DNA of 60,815 bases from Flavobacteriales bacterium (GTDB taxonomy: Bacteria; Bacteroidota; Bacteroidia; Flavobacteriales_D; Sanyastnellaceae), in the NCBI GenBank assembly GCA_029245065.1, contig JAQWQB010000020.1, positions 1 through 60,815 of the forward strand, given 5' to 3'. Shown here one piece after another: positions 35,532 to 44,625 of this stretch. The notes under the pieces were generated by a model. The model worked only from the letters and a program-made list of their open reading frames with translations, did not search any database and was not told the DNA's origin. Both the position numbers and the translations under genes were made by a program. The stretch's first letter is position 1. Each line of letters starts with the position of its first letter.

Positions 35532-36920
35532 TTATTTAGCAATTTCCATCAACTCTTTCATGAAGCGTTGTGCCAATTCATCGGCAGCTGATGCCGTTGG
35601 CGCTTCAGAGTAGATTCGTATGATTGGTTCGGTGTTCGACTTTCTCAAATGAACCCATTCGTTTTCAAAGTCTATTTTCACACCATCAATGGTTGTTGGA
35701 TTGAGTGAAGCGTATTTCGTAGCCATCTGACTCAAAATTCCGTCCACGTCCATTCCTTCTTCCAATTGGATTTTATTTTTAGACATCGCGTAGTTCGGGT
35801 AGCTAGCGCGAAGTGCAGAGATGGACATATCTTTCTTCGCCAAATGCGTCAAGAACAGGGCAATTCCAACAAGGGCATCACGACCGTAATGCAACTCAGG
35901 AAAAATAATCCCTCCGTTTCCTTCACCTCCAATGATGGCATTGGTATCCTTCATCATAGCAACCACATTTACCTCGCCAACGGCTGAAGCTTTGTAGGTT
36001 CCACCATGCTTTTCTGTCACATCTCGCAAGGCTCTTGTTGAAGACATATTACTGACCGTATTTCCGGGAGTTTGGCTCAAAATGTAATCCGCTACAGCAA
36101 CAAGTGTATACTCTTCACCGAACATTGATCCATCTTCACAAACGAAGGCCAGTCTATCAACATCGGGATCAACTACAATCCCGAGGTCCACTCCCTTCTC
36201 CTTGATCAATCCTGCCAAGTCTGTCAGATGCTCTGGCAACGGCTCCGGATTGTGAGGGAAATGACCCGTTGGGTCGCAGAATAGTTTGTGAACCTGGGTA
36301 ACTCCTAATGCTTCTAACAAAGCTGGTACAAAAATCCCGCCTGTTGAGTTCACACAATCACAAGCTACGCTGAAGTTTTTAGCGCGAATTGCTTCCACAT
36401 CAACGAGCGGCATGGCCAAGATGGCATCAATGTGTTTTTGAAGCCATGAGTCGTCCTTCGTGTAAGTTCCTAAGTCATCTACTTCGGCAAATGAAAAGGC
36501 ATCCTTTTCAGCTAACTCCAATACGCGTTGTCCTTCCTCTCCAGAAATGAATTCTCCTTTTCCGTTAAGAAGCTTGAGGGCATTCCATTGTTTTGGATTG
36601 TGGCTTGCTGTCAGAATTATTCCAGCATCTGCCTTTTCAGCAGGCACCGCCACCTCTACTGTTGGTGTTGTGCTCAGGTCAAGGTCAATGACGTCAACTC
36701 CCATTCCACTTAAGGTTCCAACAACCAGGTCCCGAACCATTGCCCCACTGATGCGCGCGTCGCGTCCAATGACAATCTTGATCTTTGCTTTTCCTGTTTG
36801 CTCTTTGATAACAGAGGCAAAAGCAGCAGTGAACCGCACAACATCAATAGGTGTTAGTCCTTCTCCTGGCGCTCCTCCAATGGTACCACGAATTCCTGAA
36901 ATAGATTTTATAAGCGACAT
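35532..36920 (-). CDS. glmM: phosphoglucosamine mutase
   Basis: The 462-residue phosphohexomutase makes glucosamine 1-phosphate for peptidoglycan precursors. It starts MSLIKSISGIRGTIGG, carries the phosphoserine motif LTASHNP (Ser106), the metal site DPDVDR and the sugar-binding GEGNGGI. The terminal RKSNTEPIIRIYSEA is typical. A phosphomannomutase is the alternative; the N-terminus favours GlmM of Bacteroidota. It is the first gene of a run with the cysteine desulfurase. A -7-like TATTTTTG lies on the minus strand at 36950-36957. Confidence 0.9.
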   Translation of the reverse strand: MSLIKSISGIRGTIGGAPGEGLTPIDVVRFTAAFASVIKEQTGKAKIKIVIGRDARISGAMVRDLVVGTLSGMGVDVIDLDLSTTPTVEVAVPAEKADAGIILTASHNPKQWNALKLLNGKGEFISGEEGQRVLELAEKDAFSFAEVDDLGTYTKDDSWLQKHIDAILAMPLVDVEAIRAKNFSVACDCVNSTGGIFVPALLEALGVTQVHKLFCDPTGHFPHNPEPLPEHLTDLAGLIKEKGVDLGIVVDPDVDRLAFVCEDGSMFGEEYTLVAVADYILSQTPGNTVSNMSSTRALRDVTEKHGGTYKASAVGEVNVVAMMKDTNAIIGGEGNGGIIFPELHYGRDALVGIALFLTHLAKKDMSISALRASYPNYAMSKNKIQLEEGMDVDGILSQMATKYASLNPTTIDGVKIDFENEWVHLRKSNTEPIIRIYSEAPTASAADELAQRFMKELMEIAK

Positions 36921-37094
36921 ATCTTCTCCCTAGCTAGGTTTACAAGGAACAAAAATAGCGAATTACCTTCTGGGAACGGCATGAACAGAATCCAATAGCA
37001 CTGTAATTTTTACACCAAATTCATATGGGATTTCAACAATTCGCTTCGGGACTTCTGCCGTTCAACTGTATCTTTAACACCAAACCACAAGTAG

Positions 37095-39653
37095 ATGCCT
37101 CAATTATTCAGAGCCCTTCGTCCGATCAACTCTCCCGTTTTAACTTCATTTGTCTGCCTGCTTTTGCTACTCAGCGCTTGCTCAACGGAGGAAAAGAAAG
37201 AAACCAAAGGATTAGCCAAATTTGAAGAAAAGCTAAAGCCTGCCGAACACCTTTGGAAGCAGCGCGCCTACCCTGACAACCATGTCAACCTAAAGGCCAT
37301 GGATAAACTTGCAACCCAAGTTCAATTGGCAGCCTCTCAAAAAACAGCCGATACTCCTTGGACTCTTGAAGGGCCTACCAACATTGGCGGACGAATAAAT
37401 GCGTTAGAAGTTCACCCTGAAAACTCCGATATCATGTATGCGGGGGCTGCAGCGGGTGGCTTATTCAAAACCACGGACAATGGCACCACTTGGATTCCTG
37501 TAGGCGACACCTTCAGTTACTTGGCAATTAGTCACATCCAATTCGACCCGCAAGATCCGTCTATTGTGTATGTAGCCACCGGGGACCCCAACATCAGTGG
37601 TCTACCACACATTGGAAATGGAATCTACAAAAGCGAAGATGATGGAGCTACTTGGACCAACATTGGACTAAGTGAGCAGCGGATCATCAGCAAAATCGCA
37701 GTTCATCCAACCGAGCAAAACACCCTCTATGCAGGTGCAATGGGATTACCATTTGAAAGAAACAATGACCGAGGGTTTTACAAAACAACTGATGGAGGAA
37801 CCACTTGGGAACAAACCCTTTTGCTGGATGATGACGCTGGAATCACCGACTTAAAAGTAAACCCACAGAATCCCGATATCGTTTTCGCAGCCGGCTGGAA
37901 CCGCATTCGAAACAACCAAGAGTCTGTGATCTACGGGCCTGAATCGCGCATCTACAGGTCAACTGATGGTGCGCTTACGTGGGACACACTAACTGTAGGG
38001 CTGCCAACTGATACCCTGTGTAGAATAGGACTTGAGATGTCTCAAAATGACCCCAACACTTTGTGGGCAATCATCATCAATCAGAGCTATGGAGTTGAGG
38101 GCATTTATAAGACAACGGATGCCGGCGACAGCTGGACCAACCTACTCACCGATCCTTTCGCACTGGAAGGAGCCTTGGGAGGTTTTGGTTGGTACTTTGC
38201 GAAAGTGCGCGTGAACCCTTGGAACGAAGACGAAATTAGTGTACTTGGTGTTGACTTGTGGACGAGCTACGACAATGGTGAAACGTGGGAAATGACAACA
38301 CCTCCTTGGTGGGCTTATGAAGTACACGCCGACAAACACGACATGGTCTACTTATCGGAAGAAACCGTTTTGCTTGCTACAGACGGTGGGCTCTACAAAA
38401 CCACAAATCACTTCAATTCATGGACCGATATTGAAGACATACCAAACACCCAATTCTACCGCATTGCCGTTAACCCTTTCAATCCGGGATATTACACGGG
38501 AGGAGCCCAAGACAACGGTACAACAACCGGAAACGAAGAATTTATAAACGACTGGTTCCGCGACTATGGCGGTGACGGTTTTCAGTGCATTTACGACTAT
38601 GAAAACGACGGCATCCGCTACATGGAAACTCAAAATGGAAATATTGTAGTGGAAATGGATGGTTTTGTAGACAATTTCACCAATGGAATTGACGAAGAAG
38701 ACCGACGAAATTGGGACATGCCATACATCATGAGCTCATGGACCTCATCCATTATGTACACCGGAACACAGCGCATGTACAAGCATGATGGAGCGCCATT
38801 TTCTCAGTGGCTTCCGATTAGCGAAGACCTGACAGATGGAAATATTTTCGGTTCTGGTTTTCATACCATTAGCACCGTAGCAGACGACCCCTTGGATGAG
38901 TACATCGTGTACGCGGGAACAACAGACGGAAATGTTTGGCGAGGAGAATTGCTCGGCGACTACACATGGACTCCATTGTATGATGAATTGCCCGAGCGTT
39001 GGGTAACCAATATCAAAGCGAGTAAAGAAACGCCTAGCAGGTTGTGGGTGAGTCATAGCGGTTACAAAGACAACGACCAAACCGCTCACCTCCACCGTTC
39101 TGATGACGCAGGAGCGACTTGGACTGATGTCACTGGCGACTTACCTGAACAACCTATCAATCACATTGAAACGGTCAATGACACCATCCTTTTTATCGCA
39201 ACTGACTTTGGTGTTTACAACACATTGAACGGAGGAGATAATTGGACACGTATTGGCAACAACATGCCTACCATACCTGTCTTCGACATTGAGGTTGACA
39301 CAGCCCTAAACACCCTTGTTGCGGGAACGTTTGCCCGAGGTATTTGGACCTTCCCAACGGATAGCATTTACACCATTACGGAAGTGGAAGATCCAGACAG
39401 TACAGACAATGTTTTAGAAGCGGTATTCCAGGACTTGCGTGTTTTCCCGAATCCAGCGGAAGACGTTGTTTCTATTCAAGCCCCAGTTGGCTCCCTTGTT
39501 CAGTTGTTCACTATGCAAGGACAGTTGATTTTGGAGGAAAAAATACTGACACCACAACTCCAATTGCCGCTGTCAGCGTTGAAAAGCGGTAAATATGTCA
39601 TGCTCTTTACACTAGAATACAGAAAAACAACTCAAAACCTTGTCAAACTCTGA
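37095..39653 (+). CDS. surface BNR/VPS10-type beta-propeller protein with lipobox and T9SS domain
   Basis: The 852-residue protein begins with a hydrophobic segment ending LLLLLSACS, which reads as a lipoprotein signal with an LSAC lipobox. The body is a run of sialidase/VPS10-like BNR repeats: KTTDNGTTWIPVG, KSEDDGATWTNIG, KTTDGGTTWEQ, RSTDGALTWDTL, KTTDAGDSWTNL and later RSDDAGATWTDV. The C-terminus is a T9SS type A sorting domain (LRVFPNPAEDVVSIQ, then LKSGKYVMLFTL). Carrying both signals is unusual, because T9SS cargo normally has an ordinary signal peptide. It probably acts at the surface in binding or degrading polymers; no catalytic residues were identified. Confidence 0.85.
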   Translation: MPQLFRALRPINSPVLTSFVCLLLLLSACSTEEKKETKGLAKFEEKLKPAEHLWKQRAYPDNHVNLKAMDKLATQVQLAASQKTADTPWTLEGPTNIGGRINALEVHPENSDIMYAGAAAGGLFKTTDNGTTWIPVGDTFSYLAISHIQFDPQDPSIVYVATGDPNISGLPHIGNGIYKSEDDGATWTNIGLSEQRIISKIAVHPTEQNTLYAGAMGLPFERNNDRGFYKTTDGGTTWEQTLLLDDDAGITDLKVNPQNPDIVFAAGWNRIRNNQESVIYGPESRIYRSTDGALTWDTLTVGLPTDTLCRIGLEMSQNDPNTLWAIIINQSYGVEGIYKTTDAGDSWTNLLTDPFALEGALGGFGWYFAKVRVNPWNEDEISVLGVDLWTSYDNGETWEMTTPPWWAYEVHADKHDMVYLSEETVLLATDGGLYKTTNHFNSWTDIEDIPNTQFYRIAVNPFNPGYYTGGAQDNGTTTGNEEFINDWFRDYGGDGFQCIYDYENDGIRYMETQNGNIVVEMDGFVDNFTNGIDEEDRRNWDMPYIMSSWTSSIMYTGTQRMYKHDGAPFSQWLPISEDLTDGNIFGSGFHTISTVADDPLDEYIVYAGTTDGNVWRGELLGDYTWTPLYDELPERWVTNIKASKETPSRLWVSHSGYKDNDQTAHLHRSDDAGATWTDVTGDLPEQPINHIETVNDTILFIATDFGVYNTLNGGDNWTRIGNNMPTIPVFDIEVDTALNTLVAGTFARGIWTFPTDSIYTITEVEDPDSTDNVLEAVFQDLRVFPNPAEDVVSIQAPVGSLVQLFTMQGQLILEEKILTPQLQLPLSALKSGKYVMLFTLEYRKTTQNLVKL

Positions 39654-39753
39654 TTTGGCAAAAGAATTGTGAAACACAGACCAACGCACTAACTTTCTAC
39701 GTTGTGAACAAAGAAGTTTTTGTGTGAATAACAAAATTGGTTGGAAGTAGCGA

Positions 39754-39788
39754 TTAGGTACCCGAATAAATAGATTTGTTAGGTACCC
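39754..39788 (+). promoter_or_regulatory. candidate promoter with flanking direct repeats before the TPR operon
   Basis: A -7-like element TAGATTTG (39771-39778) lies between two exact copies of TTAGGTACCC (39754-39763 and 39779-39788), whose starts are 25 bases apart. Each copy contains the palindrome GGTACC. The layout suits an operator overlapping the promoter of the TPR-comA operon. The ATG follows at 39806. No TTG is found at -33. Confidence 0.4.
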
Positions 39789-39805
39789 ATTGAGTTTTTA
39801 GCTGT

Positions 39806-41218
39806 ATGAGTGAAGAAGAGTGGAGACATCAGGATGAAGGAGAGCGCTTGGCATTGGTAAAGCGCTACGAGGAAATGCTCGCAGAAAATGCGTCGTACTT
39901 TTTCGACATCGACCAATTCGAGTCCATCATAGAATACTATCTGGAGAAGAATAACGTGAATCAAGCGCAGGTTGTGCTGACTTACGCGAACCAGATTTAT
40001 CCAGACAGCACACGATTGATGCTTCGCGAAGCACAACTTCTTGCCAATACTGGCAAACTCAGTAGAGCAATTCCAAGGTTAAAAAACCTCTTGCACTTCG
40101 AACCGCGTAATGAAGAAATTCTTCTTACGCTGGCTTCAATTTTCTCTCAACTCCGTGAACACAAAAAGGCTGTTTTCTACCTCAAAGAGGCCATGAAGCA
40201 TGCAGATGAAGAATTCAGAGACGAAATCTTCATCGAGTTGGCCTTGGAATATGAGAACCTGGAGCGATGGGATTTAGCGATCACCACCTTGAAAGATGCC
40301 ATCAAGCACAATCACGAAAATGAAACCGCTTTGTATGAGTTGGCGTACTGTTTCGACATGTCGAATAGACTGGACGAATGCGTTACCTACTACAAGGAAT
40401 ACATAGATGCTTATCCTTATTCTTTTCCTTCTTGGTATAACCTCGGGAACGTTTTGCAAAAAATGGTTCGCTTGGATGAAGCGTTGGAATCATATGATTA
40501 CTGCCTAGCCATTCAGGAAGATTTCACACCTGCCTATGTCAATAAGGCGAATGCCCTAGTGAAATTAGAACGGTACCATGATGCCATCGATACGTATCAA
40601 GAACTTTTGGAACTTGAACCCGGACAGGCCAGCACACTTTGTTACATCGGAGAGTGCCATGAGCGACTGGAAGAATTAGAGGATGCAGAGAGCTATTACA
40701 GAAAAGCGCTGGAAATAGACGCTCAAATTAGCGATGCTTGGATTGGACTTGGTGTGGTAGAGGATCTTCGCGGAAACCTCACCATGAGCATGAAACATTT
40801 TGAACGCGCTATTCAGTTGGAAGGCGACAATGTTGATTACATTTTGCTCATGTGTACCACCATGAAAAAGCTCGAAATGTTCGTTGAAGCGAAGGAACTG
40901 TATGAAAATGCGGTCCAAATGGACCCTGAAAACACCGAATTGTGGTTGGATTATAGCGACAATGCTTACCGGTCAGGAGACACGGAAGAGACGTTCAAGC
41001 TGCTAAATGACGCCATGACACAGGCAAAAGAAATAATTGAGCTCGAATACAGAAACGTAGCTTACCTTTACCAAAGCAAAAAGAAGAAGGAAGCTTACAA
41101 TAGGTTGGAAGATCTTTTGGCTCGAAGTTTCGAAAATTCGCAATCTTTGCTGGAATATTTACCCGAATTAGAAAACGACCCTGTGGTGATACAACTACTG
41201 GATCTCTATAAGCTTTAA
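39806..41218 (+). CDS. tetratricopeptide repeat (TPR) protein
   Basis: The 470-residue soluble protein is almost wholly TPR helices, with about ten units from residue 30 to 440, for example FYLKEAMKHADEEFRDEIF, SWYNLGNVLQKMVRLDEAL and SDAWIGLGVVEDLRGNLT. It has no signal peptide and no catalytic domain, so it should act as a cytoplasmic scaffold. It begins MSEEEWRHQDEGERLAL. The ComA-like gene starts five bases after its stop, making it the first gene of the five-gene operon. I do not recognise a more exact name. Confidence 0.88.
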   Translation: MSEEEWRHQDEGERLALVKRYEEMLAENASYFFDIDQFESIIEYYLEKNNVNQAQVVLTYANQIYPDSTRLMLREAQLLANTGKLSRAIPRLKNLLHFEPRNEEILLTLASIFSQLREHKKAVFYLKEAMKHADEEFRDEIFIELALEYENLERWDLAITTLKDAIKHNHENETALYELAYCFDMSNRLDECVTYYKEYIDAYPYSFPSWYNLGNVLQKMVRLDEALESYDYCLAIQEDFTPAYVNKANALVKLERYHDAIDTYQELLELEPGQASTLCYIGECHERLEELEDAESYYRKALEIDAQISDAWIGLGVVEDLRGNLTMSMKHFERAIQLEGDNVDYILLMCTTMKKLEMFVEAKELYENAVQMDPENTELWLDYSDNAYRSGDTEETFKLLNDAMTQAKEIIELEYRNVAYLYQSKKKKEAYNRLEDLLARSFENSQSLLEYLPELENDPVVIQLLDLYKL

Positions 41219-41223
41219 TTAAG

Positions 41224-42045
41224 ATGAATTTTGAACTACCCTACCTTCCACCTCGTTCTTCGAAACCAAGGAAGGCCGGATTGAATATGATTATGGACAA
41301 AGGCTTGAGCATTCGCGAAGCCGAAGACCTAATCGAAAGATCTTCTGAATACATTGACTACCTCAAACTTGGATTTGGAACATCCATTGTTACCCCTCGT
41401 TTGAAAGAAAAAATCAAACTCTACAGAGATGCCGGGTTTGATGTCTACTGCGGAGGAACGCTCTTCGAGGCATTTTACGTACGTGGAAAACTAGACGATT
41501 ACAGAAAGTTAGTTGACGATTTAGGAGCCAACACCATTGAAGTCTCTGATGGTTCAATTGTCCTTCCTCACGACGAAAAATGCCGTGTGATTGAGAAGCT
41601 ATCTAAAAGCCACAAAGTACTTTCAGAAGTAGGCTCAAAAGAAGAGGGAATCCTTATCTCTCCGGCAAAGTGGATCAAAATGATGCGCAACGAACTGGAT
41701 GCAGGTAGTATCAAAGTGATTGCCGAAGCACGCGAAAGTGGCACCGTTGGAATTTACCGTCCAAATGGAACCGCACACGTAATGCTCATCAACAAAATTT
41801 TATCGAAAATTGATGGTTCTGACATCCTTTGGGAAGCGCCGAAGAAAGCACAACAAGTTTGGTTCATCAAGAACATGGGCTTTGATGTGAATCTCGGAAA
41901 CATCGGACCGCATGATGTTACTCCATTGGAATGCCTCCGTTTGGGATTGAGAGGAGACACATTCTTCGAGCATCTTCCTGACGATATCGTTCAGGTAGCA
42001 CAGCATAAAAGTGCTGAACAAGCGAAGTCAAAAAAGAAGAAATAA
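41224..42045 (+). CDS. phosphosulfolactate synthase-like protein (ComA family)
   Basis: The 273-residue protein matches ComA, which adds sulfite to phosphoenolpyruvate to give phosphosulfolactate, the first step of coenzyme M synthesis in archaea. Landmarks include NMIMDKGLSIREAEDLIE (21-38), YIDYLKLGFGTSIVTP (43-58), VYCGGTLFEAFYV and TIEVSDGSIVLPHDEK, then GNIGPHDVTPLE. Bacteroidota lack coenzyme M; a link to sulfonate or sulfonolipid synthesis is possible but unproven. It lies between the TPR protein and a rhodanese gene. The last dozen residues are lysine-rich. Confidence 0.85.
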   Translation: MNFELPYLPPRSSKPRKAGLNMIMDKGLSIREAEDLIERSSEYIDYLKLGFGTSIVTPRLKEKIKLYRDAGFDVYCGGTLFEAFYVRGKLDDYRKLVDDLGANTIEVSDGSIVLPHDEKCRVIEKLSKSHKVLSEVGSKEEGILISPAKWIKMMRNELDAGSIKVIAEARESGTVGIYRPNGTAHVMLINKILSKIDGSDILWEAPKKAQQVWFIKNMGFDVNLGNIGPHDVTPLECLRLGLRGDTFFEHLPDDIVQVAQHKSAEQAKSKKKK

Positions 42046-42048
42046 GGA

Positions 42049-42366
42049 ATGAAATCAATTTCAGTTCAAGATCTTAAGGCGAAGCTCGATGCAGGAGACG
42101 ACATCCAAGTAATTGATGTTCGCGAAGCACATGAAGTTCAAATCTGTTCCATCAAAGGGTACCACATACCAATGGGTGAGATTCTTGAAAGAGCAGGTGA
42201 AATAAAAAAAGAAATCCCCGTTGTTATCCACTGTCGCTCAGGAGCACGTTCTGCAGCTGTTATTACAGCGTTAGAAAACAATTTGAGCTTAACCAACTTG
42301 CACAACCTTACTGGTGGTATTTTGGCTTGGGCAACGGAGATAGACACTTCACTAGAAGCCTATTGA
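42049..42366 (+). CDS. single-domain rhodanese
   Basis: The 105-residue protein is one rhodanese domain, with VIDVREAHEVQICSIKG (21-37) and the active-site loop VIHCRSGARSAAV, where Cys62 would carry a persulfide. Such proteins transfer sulfane sulfur to acceptors. It starts three bases after the ComA-like gene and ends one base before the TTG of the PopT gene, so it is inside one operon. The sulfur chemistry of both ComA and rhodanese may be linked, but no direct evidence exists here. Confidence 0.9.
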   Translation: MKSISVQDLKAKLDAGDDIQVIDVREAHEVQICSIKGYHIPMGEILERAGEIKKEIPVVIHCRSGARSAAVITALENNLSLTNLHNLTGGILAWATEIDTSLEAY

Positions 42367-42367
42367 T

Positions 42368-43288
42368 TTGAGTAAAAGAACGCTGAAAGAATACGCGGGT
42401 ATCTCGCTAAGAGGAATGGCGATGGGTGCTGCAGATGCGGTTCCGGGAGTATCTGGTGGGACCATTGCTTTTATTACTGGAATTTATCAAGAACTTCTTG
42501 AAACACTCAGTGGTATAAAGCTATCTCTGTTTAAAGTCTGGAGACAAGAAGGATTTGTAGCTTTTTGGAAAGCTGCAAATTTAAGTTTTGTATTAGCTTT
42601 ATTGATAGGAATTGGAACCGGATTATTATCCATAGCCCGTTTAGTAAATTGGCTGCTTGAAAATGAACTAATCCTATTGTGGTCATTTTTCTTTGGACTT
42701 GTTTTAGCTTCTGTATTTTTTGTTGGGAAGCAAGTTGAAAAATGGAAAACTTCAACCATTCTCACTTTCATCATTGGAGTGGCTGTAGCTTGGGGTTTAA
42801 CTTCTTTGCCCCCAATGGCTAAAGAAGCGTCCAACCTATTCATTTTCTTTTGTGGAATGATTGCTATTTGTGCTATGATTCTTCCTGGTATATCTGGAAG
42901 TTTCATTCTAGTTATTCTAGGTACATACGAAGTTATAATGTCAGCCTTAAGCTCTCTCGATTTTGAAAAACTTTCCCTTTTCCTTGGCGGTTGCTTGGCA
43001 GGAATTCTATCATTCTCTCAGATTCTCAATTGGATGTTCAAGAAACATCCGAACATTACTTTAAGCCTTCTAACGGGCTTTTTACTTGGCTCGCTCCAGA
43101 AGCTTTGGCCATGGCAGGAAAAACTAGAACTACTTCACACCAAATCAGACGGAGAAGAAGTCTACTTGATGGGTAATGTGCTTCCAGGAAATTTCACCGG
43201 AGACCCTCAACTAGTAGGAACCATTATCTGTTTCATAGTAGGTTTCGCATTAATTTTCGCACTGGAACGCTTCTCTAAGAAATCATGA
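42368..43288 (+). CDS. DUF368 family polyprenyl-phosphate transporter (PopT-like)
   Basis: The 306-residue protein has about eight to ten hydrophobic segments and the DUF368 signature MGAADAVPGVSGGTIAFITGIYQELL (residues 19-44, shown in part by MGAADAVPGVSGG). DUF368 proteins have been identified as transporters that return undecaprenyl phosphate across the membrane. The second half repeats the pattern (MILPGISGSFIL), suggesting an internal duplication. The only start fitting the N-terminus is the TTG at 42368, one base after the rhodanese stop; the next in-frame ATG is at codon 17. Its TGA overlaps the aroE ATG. Confidence 0.88.
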   Translation: MSKRTLKEYAGISLRGMAMGAADAVPGVSGGTIAFITGIYQELLETLSGIKLSLFKVWRQEGFVAFWKAANLSFVLALLIGIGTGLLSIARLVNWLLENELILLWSFFFGLVLASVFFVGKQVEKWKTSTILTFIIGVAVAWGLTSLPPMAKEASNLFIFFCGMIAICAMILPGISGSFILVILGTYEVIMSALSSLDFEKLSLFLGGCLAGILSFSQILNWMFKKHPNITLSLLTGFLLGSLQKLWPWQEKLELLHTKSDGEEVYLMGNVLPGNFTGDPQLVGTIICFIVGFALIFALERFSKKS

Positions 43289-44019
43289 AACGATTTGGTC
43301 TGATTGGCAAATCACTTGGGCACTCTTTTTCTGCCAACTATTTCAATGGCCGCTTCCAACGGGAAAACCTTCGTGATCATTTGTACGAACTGTATCCGCT
43401 TGAACGAATTGAGTCTTTTCCCGAGCTCTTGCGGGCTACCCCCGATTTATACGGACTCAATGTGACCATCCCTTACAAAGAATCCATCATTCCATTCCTA
43501 GACGAACTTGACCCAACGGCACAAGCAATAGGAGCGGTCAACACGATTCAATTTGTGAATGGCAAGACGAAGGGGTTCAACACTGATGCACATGGCTTTA
43601 AGGCAAGCATTCGACCCTTTCTTGAGAACAAACATGAACGTGCATTGATCCTTGGAACAGGAGGCGCCGCTAAAGCAGTAGCGCATGTTTTAGAGGAGCT
43701 TGGCGTTACCGTTTATTTCGCTTCGCGAAGCCCTGAAACCCAAAATTCATTCTTCTACAAAGACATCAACGAACCGATCATGAATGCCTGTCTTTTGATT
43801 GTGAATTGCACACCTCTTGGCACGTACCCTGATGTTGAAGACATGCCGGGTATTCCTTCAAATTTAATTGGATCAGATCATTTCGTGGTAGACCTCATTT
43901 ACAACCCCGAAGAAACACGCTTGCTTCGCGAAGCAAAAAGCAATGGCGCAATGGTACTGAATGGTACTGACATGCTGCATTTCCAGGCTGACGAAGCTTG
44001 GAAAATCTGGAATCGTTAG
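43285..44019 (+). CDS. aroE: shikimate dehydrogenase
   Basis: The 244-residue NADP-dependent enzyme reduces 3-dehydroshikimate in the shikimate pathway. Diagnostic motifs run in order: GLIGKSLGHSFSANYF (5-20), YGLNVTIPYKESII (catalytic Lys), AIGAVNTIQF, GFNTDAHGF and the NADP-binding LILGTGGAAKAV. It starts within the stop of the PopT gene (ATGA). It is a little short compared with 270-residue forms, as in many Bacteroidota. Its TAG interlocks with the stop of the convergent small secreted protein. Confidence 0.95.
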   Translation: MKRFGLIGKSLGHSFSANYFNGRFQRENLRDHLYELYPLERIESFPELLRATPDLYGLNVTIPYKESIIPFLDELDPTAQAIGAVNTIQFVNGKTKGFNTDAHGFKASIRPFLENKHERALILGTGGAAKAVAHVLEELGVTVYFASRSPETQNSFFYKDINEPIMNACLLIVNCTPLGTYPDVEDMPGIPSNLIGSDHFVVDLIYNPEETRLLREAKSNGAMVLNGTDMLHFQADEAWKIWNR

Positions 44020-44333
44020 TCGTTCTCTAACTCCTTTTTCCGCTCGCGTATCAACTTGGGAACATCAAGCGTCTGTCCTGCTTCTTCGCCCGTAACAACA
44101 AAAAGCACTTTCTTTTTCCCGTTGTACTTGAAGTACACTTTTTGTCCAACTTTCAACGTCACCCCGCTATTGGACATCGGGCTTAAGTTAGGGTTCATTA
44201 CAGAAGGAATCCACAAAGGGACACTTTTCACAGACGTATTTCTAAGGGTGAACGAAACGCTTTCTTGAGCGGTGAGCGTTGCCGTTGATAAAAAGGCAAC
44301 AAGAATTAGTAGAGCTATTCTCTTCTGGTTGAT
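44016..44333 (-). CDS. small exported protein without a canonical start codon
   Basis: The reading frame encodes a plausible signal peptide (NQKRIALLILVAFLSTATLTAQ) followed by ESVSFTLRNTSVKSVPLWIP and a beta-rich domain with VGQKVYFKYNGKKKVLFVV. An in-frame TGA lies upstream at about 44363, yet no ATG, GTG or TTG exists between it and the signal peptide. The first such codon is GTG at 44231, which would remove the signal. The ATC at 44333 (AAA-ATC-AAC-CAG) sits exactly where ATG would be expected, so coordinates assume it. A sequencing error, a rare ATC start or a lost start are the options. The protein family is unknown to me. Confidence 0.5.
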   Translation of the reverse strand: MNQKRIALLILVAFLSTATLTAQESVSFTLRNTSVKSVPLWIPSVMNPNLSPMSNSGVTLKVGQKVYFKYNGKKKVLFVVTGEEAGQTLDVPKLIRERKKELEND

Positions 44334-44370
44334 TTTGAATAGATAACAGAAGGATCAATCAATTGTTGAC

Positions 44371-44625
44371 TTACTTGATTAACCCATCTATTCCCGGGTC
44401 AATAAAATCAACGTAACTGTCCACTGCTTTCTTTTTATCTACCACTTCTATGTAGTCAATGTAGTCCAGTCCTATGCGTTTCCAAAGTTCCACATACAAC
44501 CCTTCTAAATAATACAACCCGATTTGGAAACTGCCGTGCACACGAGATGCCAAGAAAACGCCTTCTTTTTCCAAGATGCGGTATCTTTCTGCTTTCTTCA
44601 GTTTCTTGAATATCTTTTCATCCAT
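44371..44625 (-). CDS. small conserved hypothetical protein
   Basis: The 84-residue protein begins MDEKIFKKLKKAERYRILEK and continues VHGSFQIGLYYLEGLYVELW. It is basic at the start and acidic near the end, without signal peptide or membrane segment. The frame stays open upstream to 44748, but only this ATG precedes the ordered part. The ATG overlaps the start codon of the divergent beta-mannosidase gene in one CATG. It is 37 bases upstream of the small exported protein and is probably co-transcribed with it. I do not recognise a family name. Confidence 0.65.
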   Translation of the reverse strand: MDEKIFKKLKKAERYRILEKEGVFLASRVHGSFQIGLYYLEGLYVELWKRIGLDYIDYIEVVDKKKAVDSYVDFIDPGIDGLIK

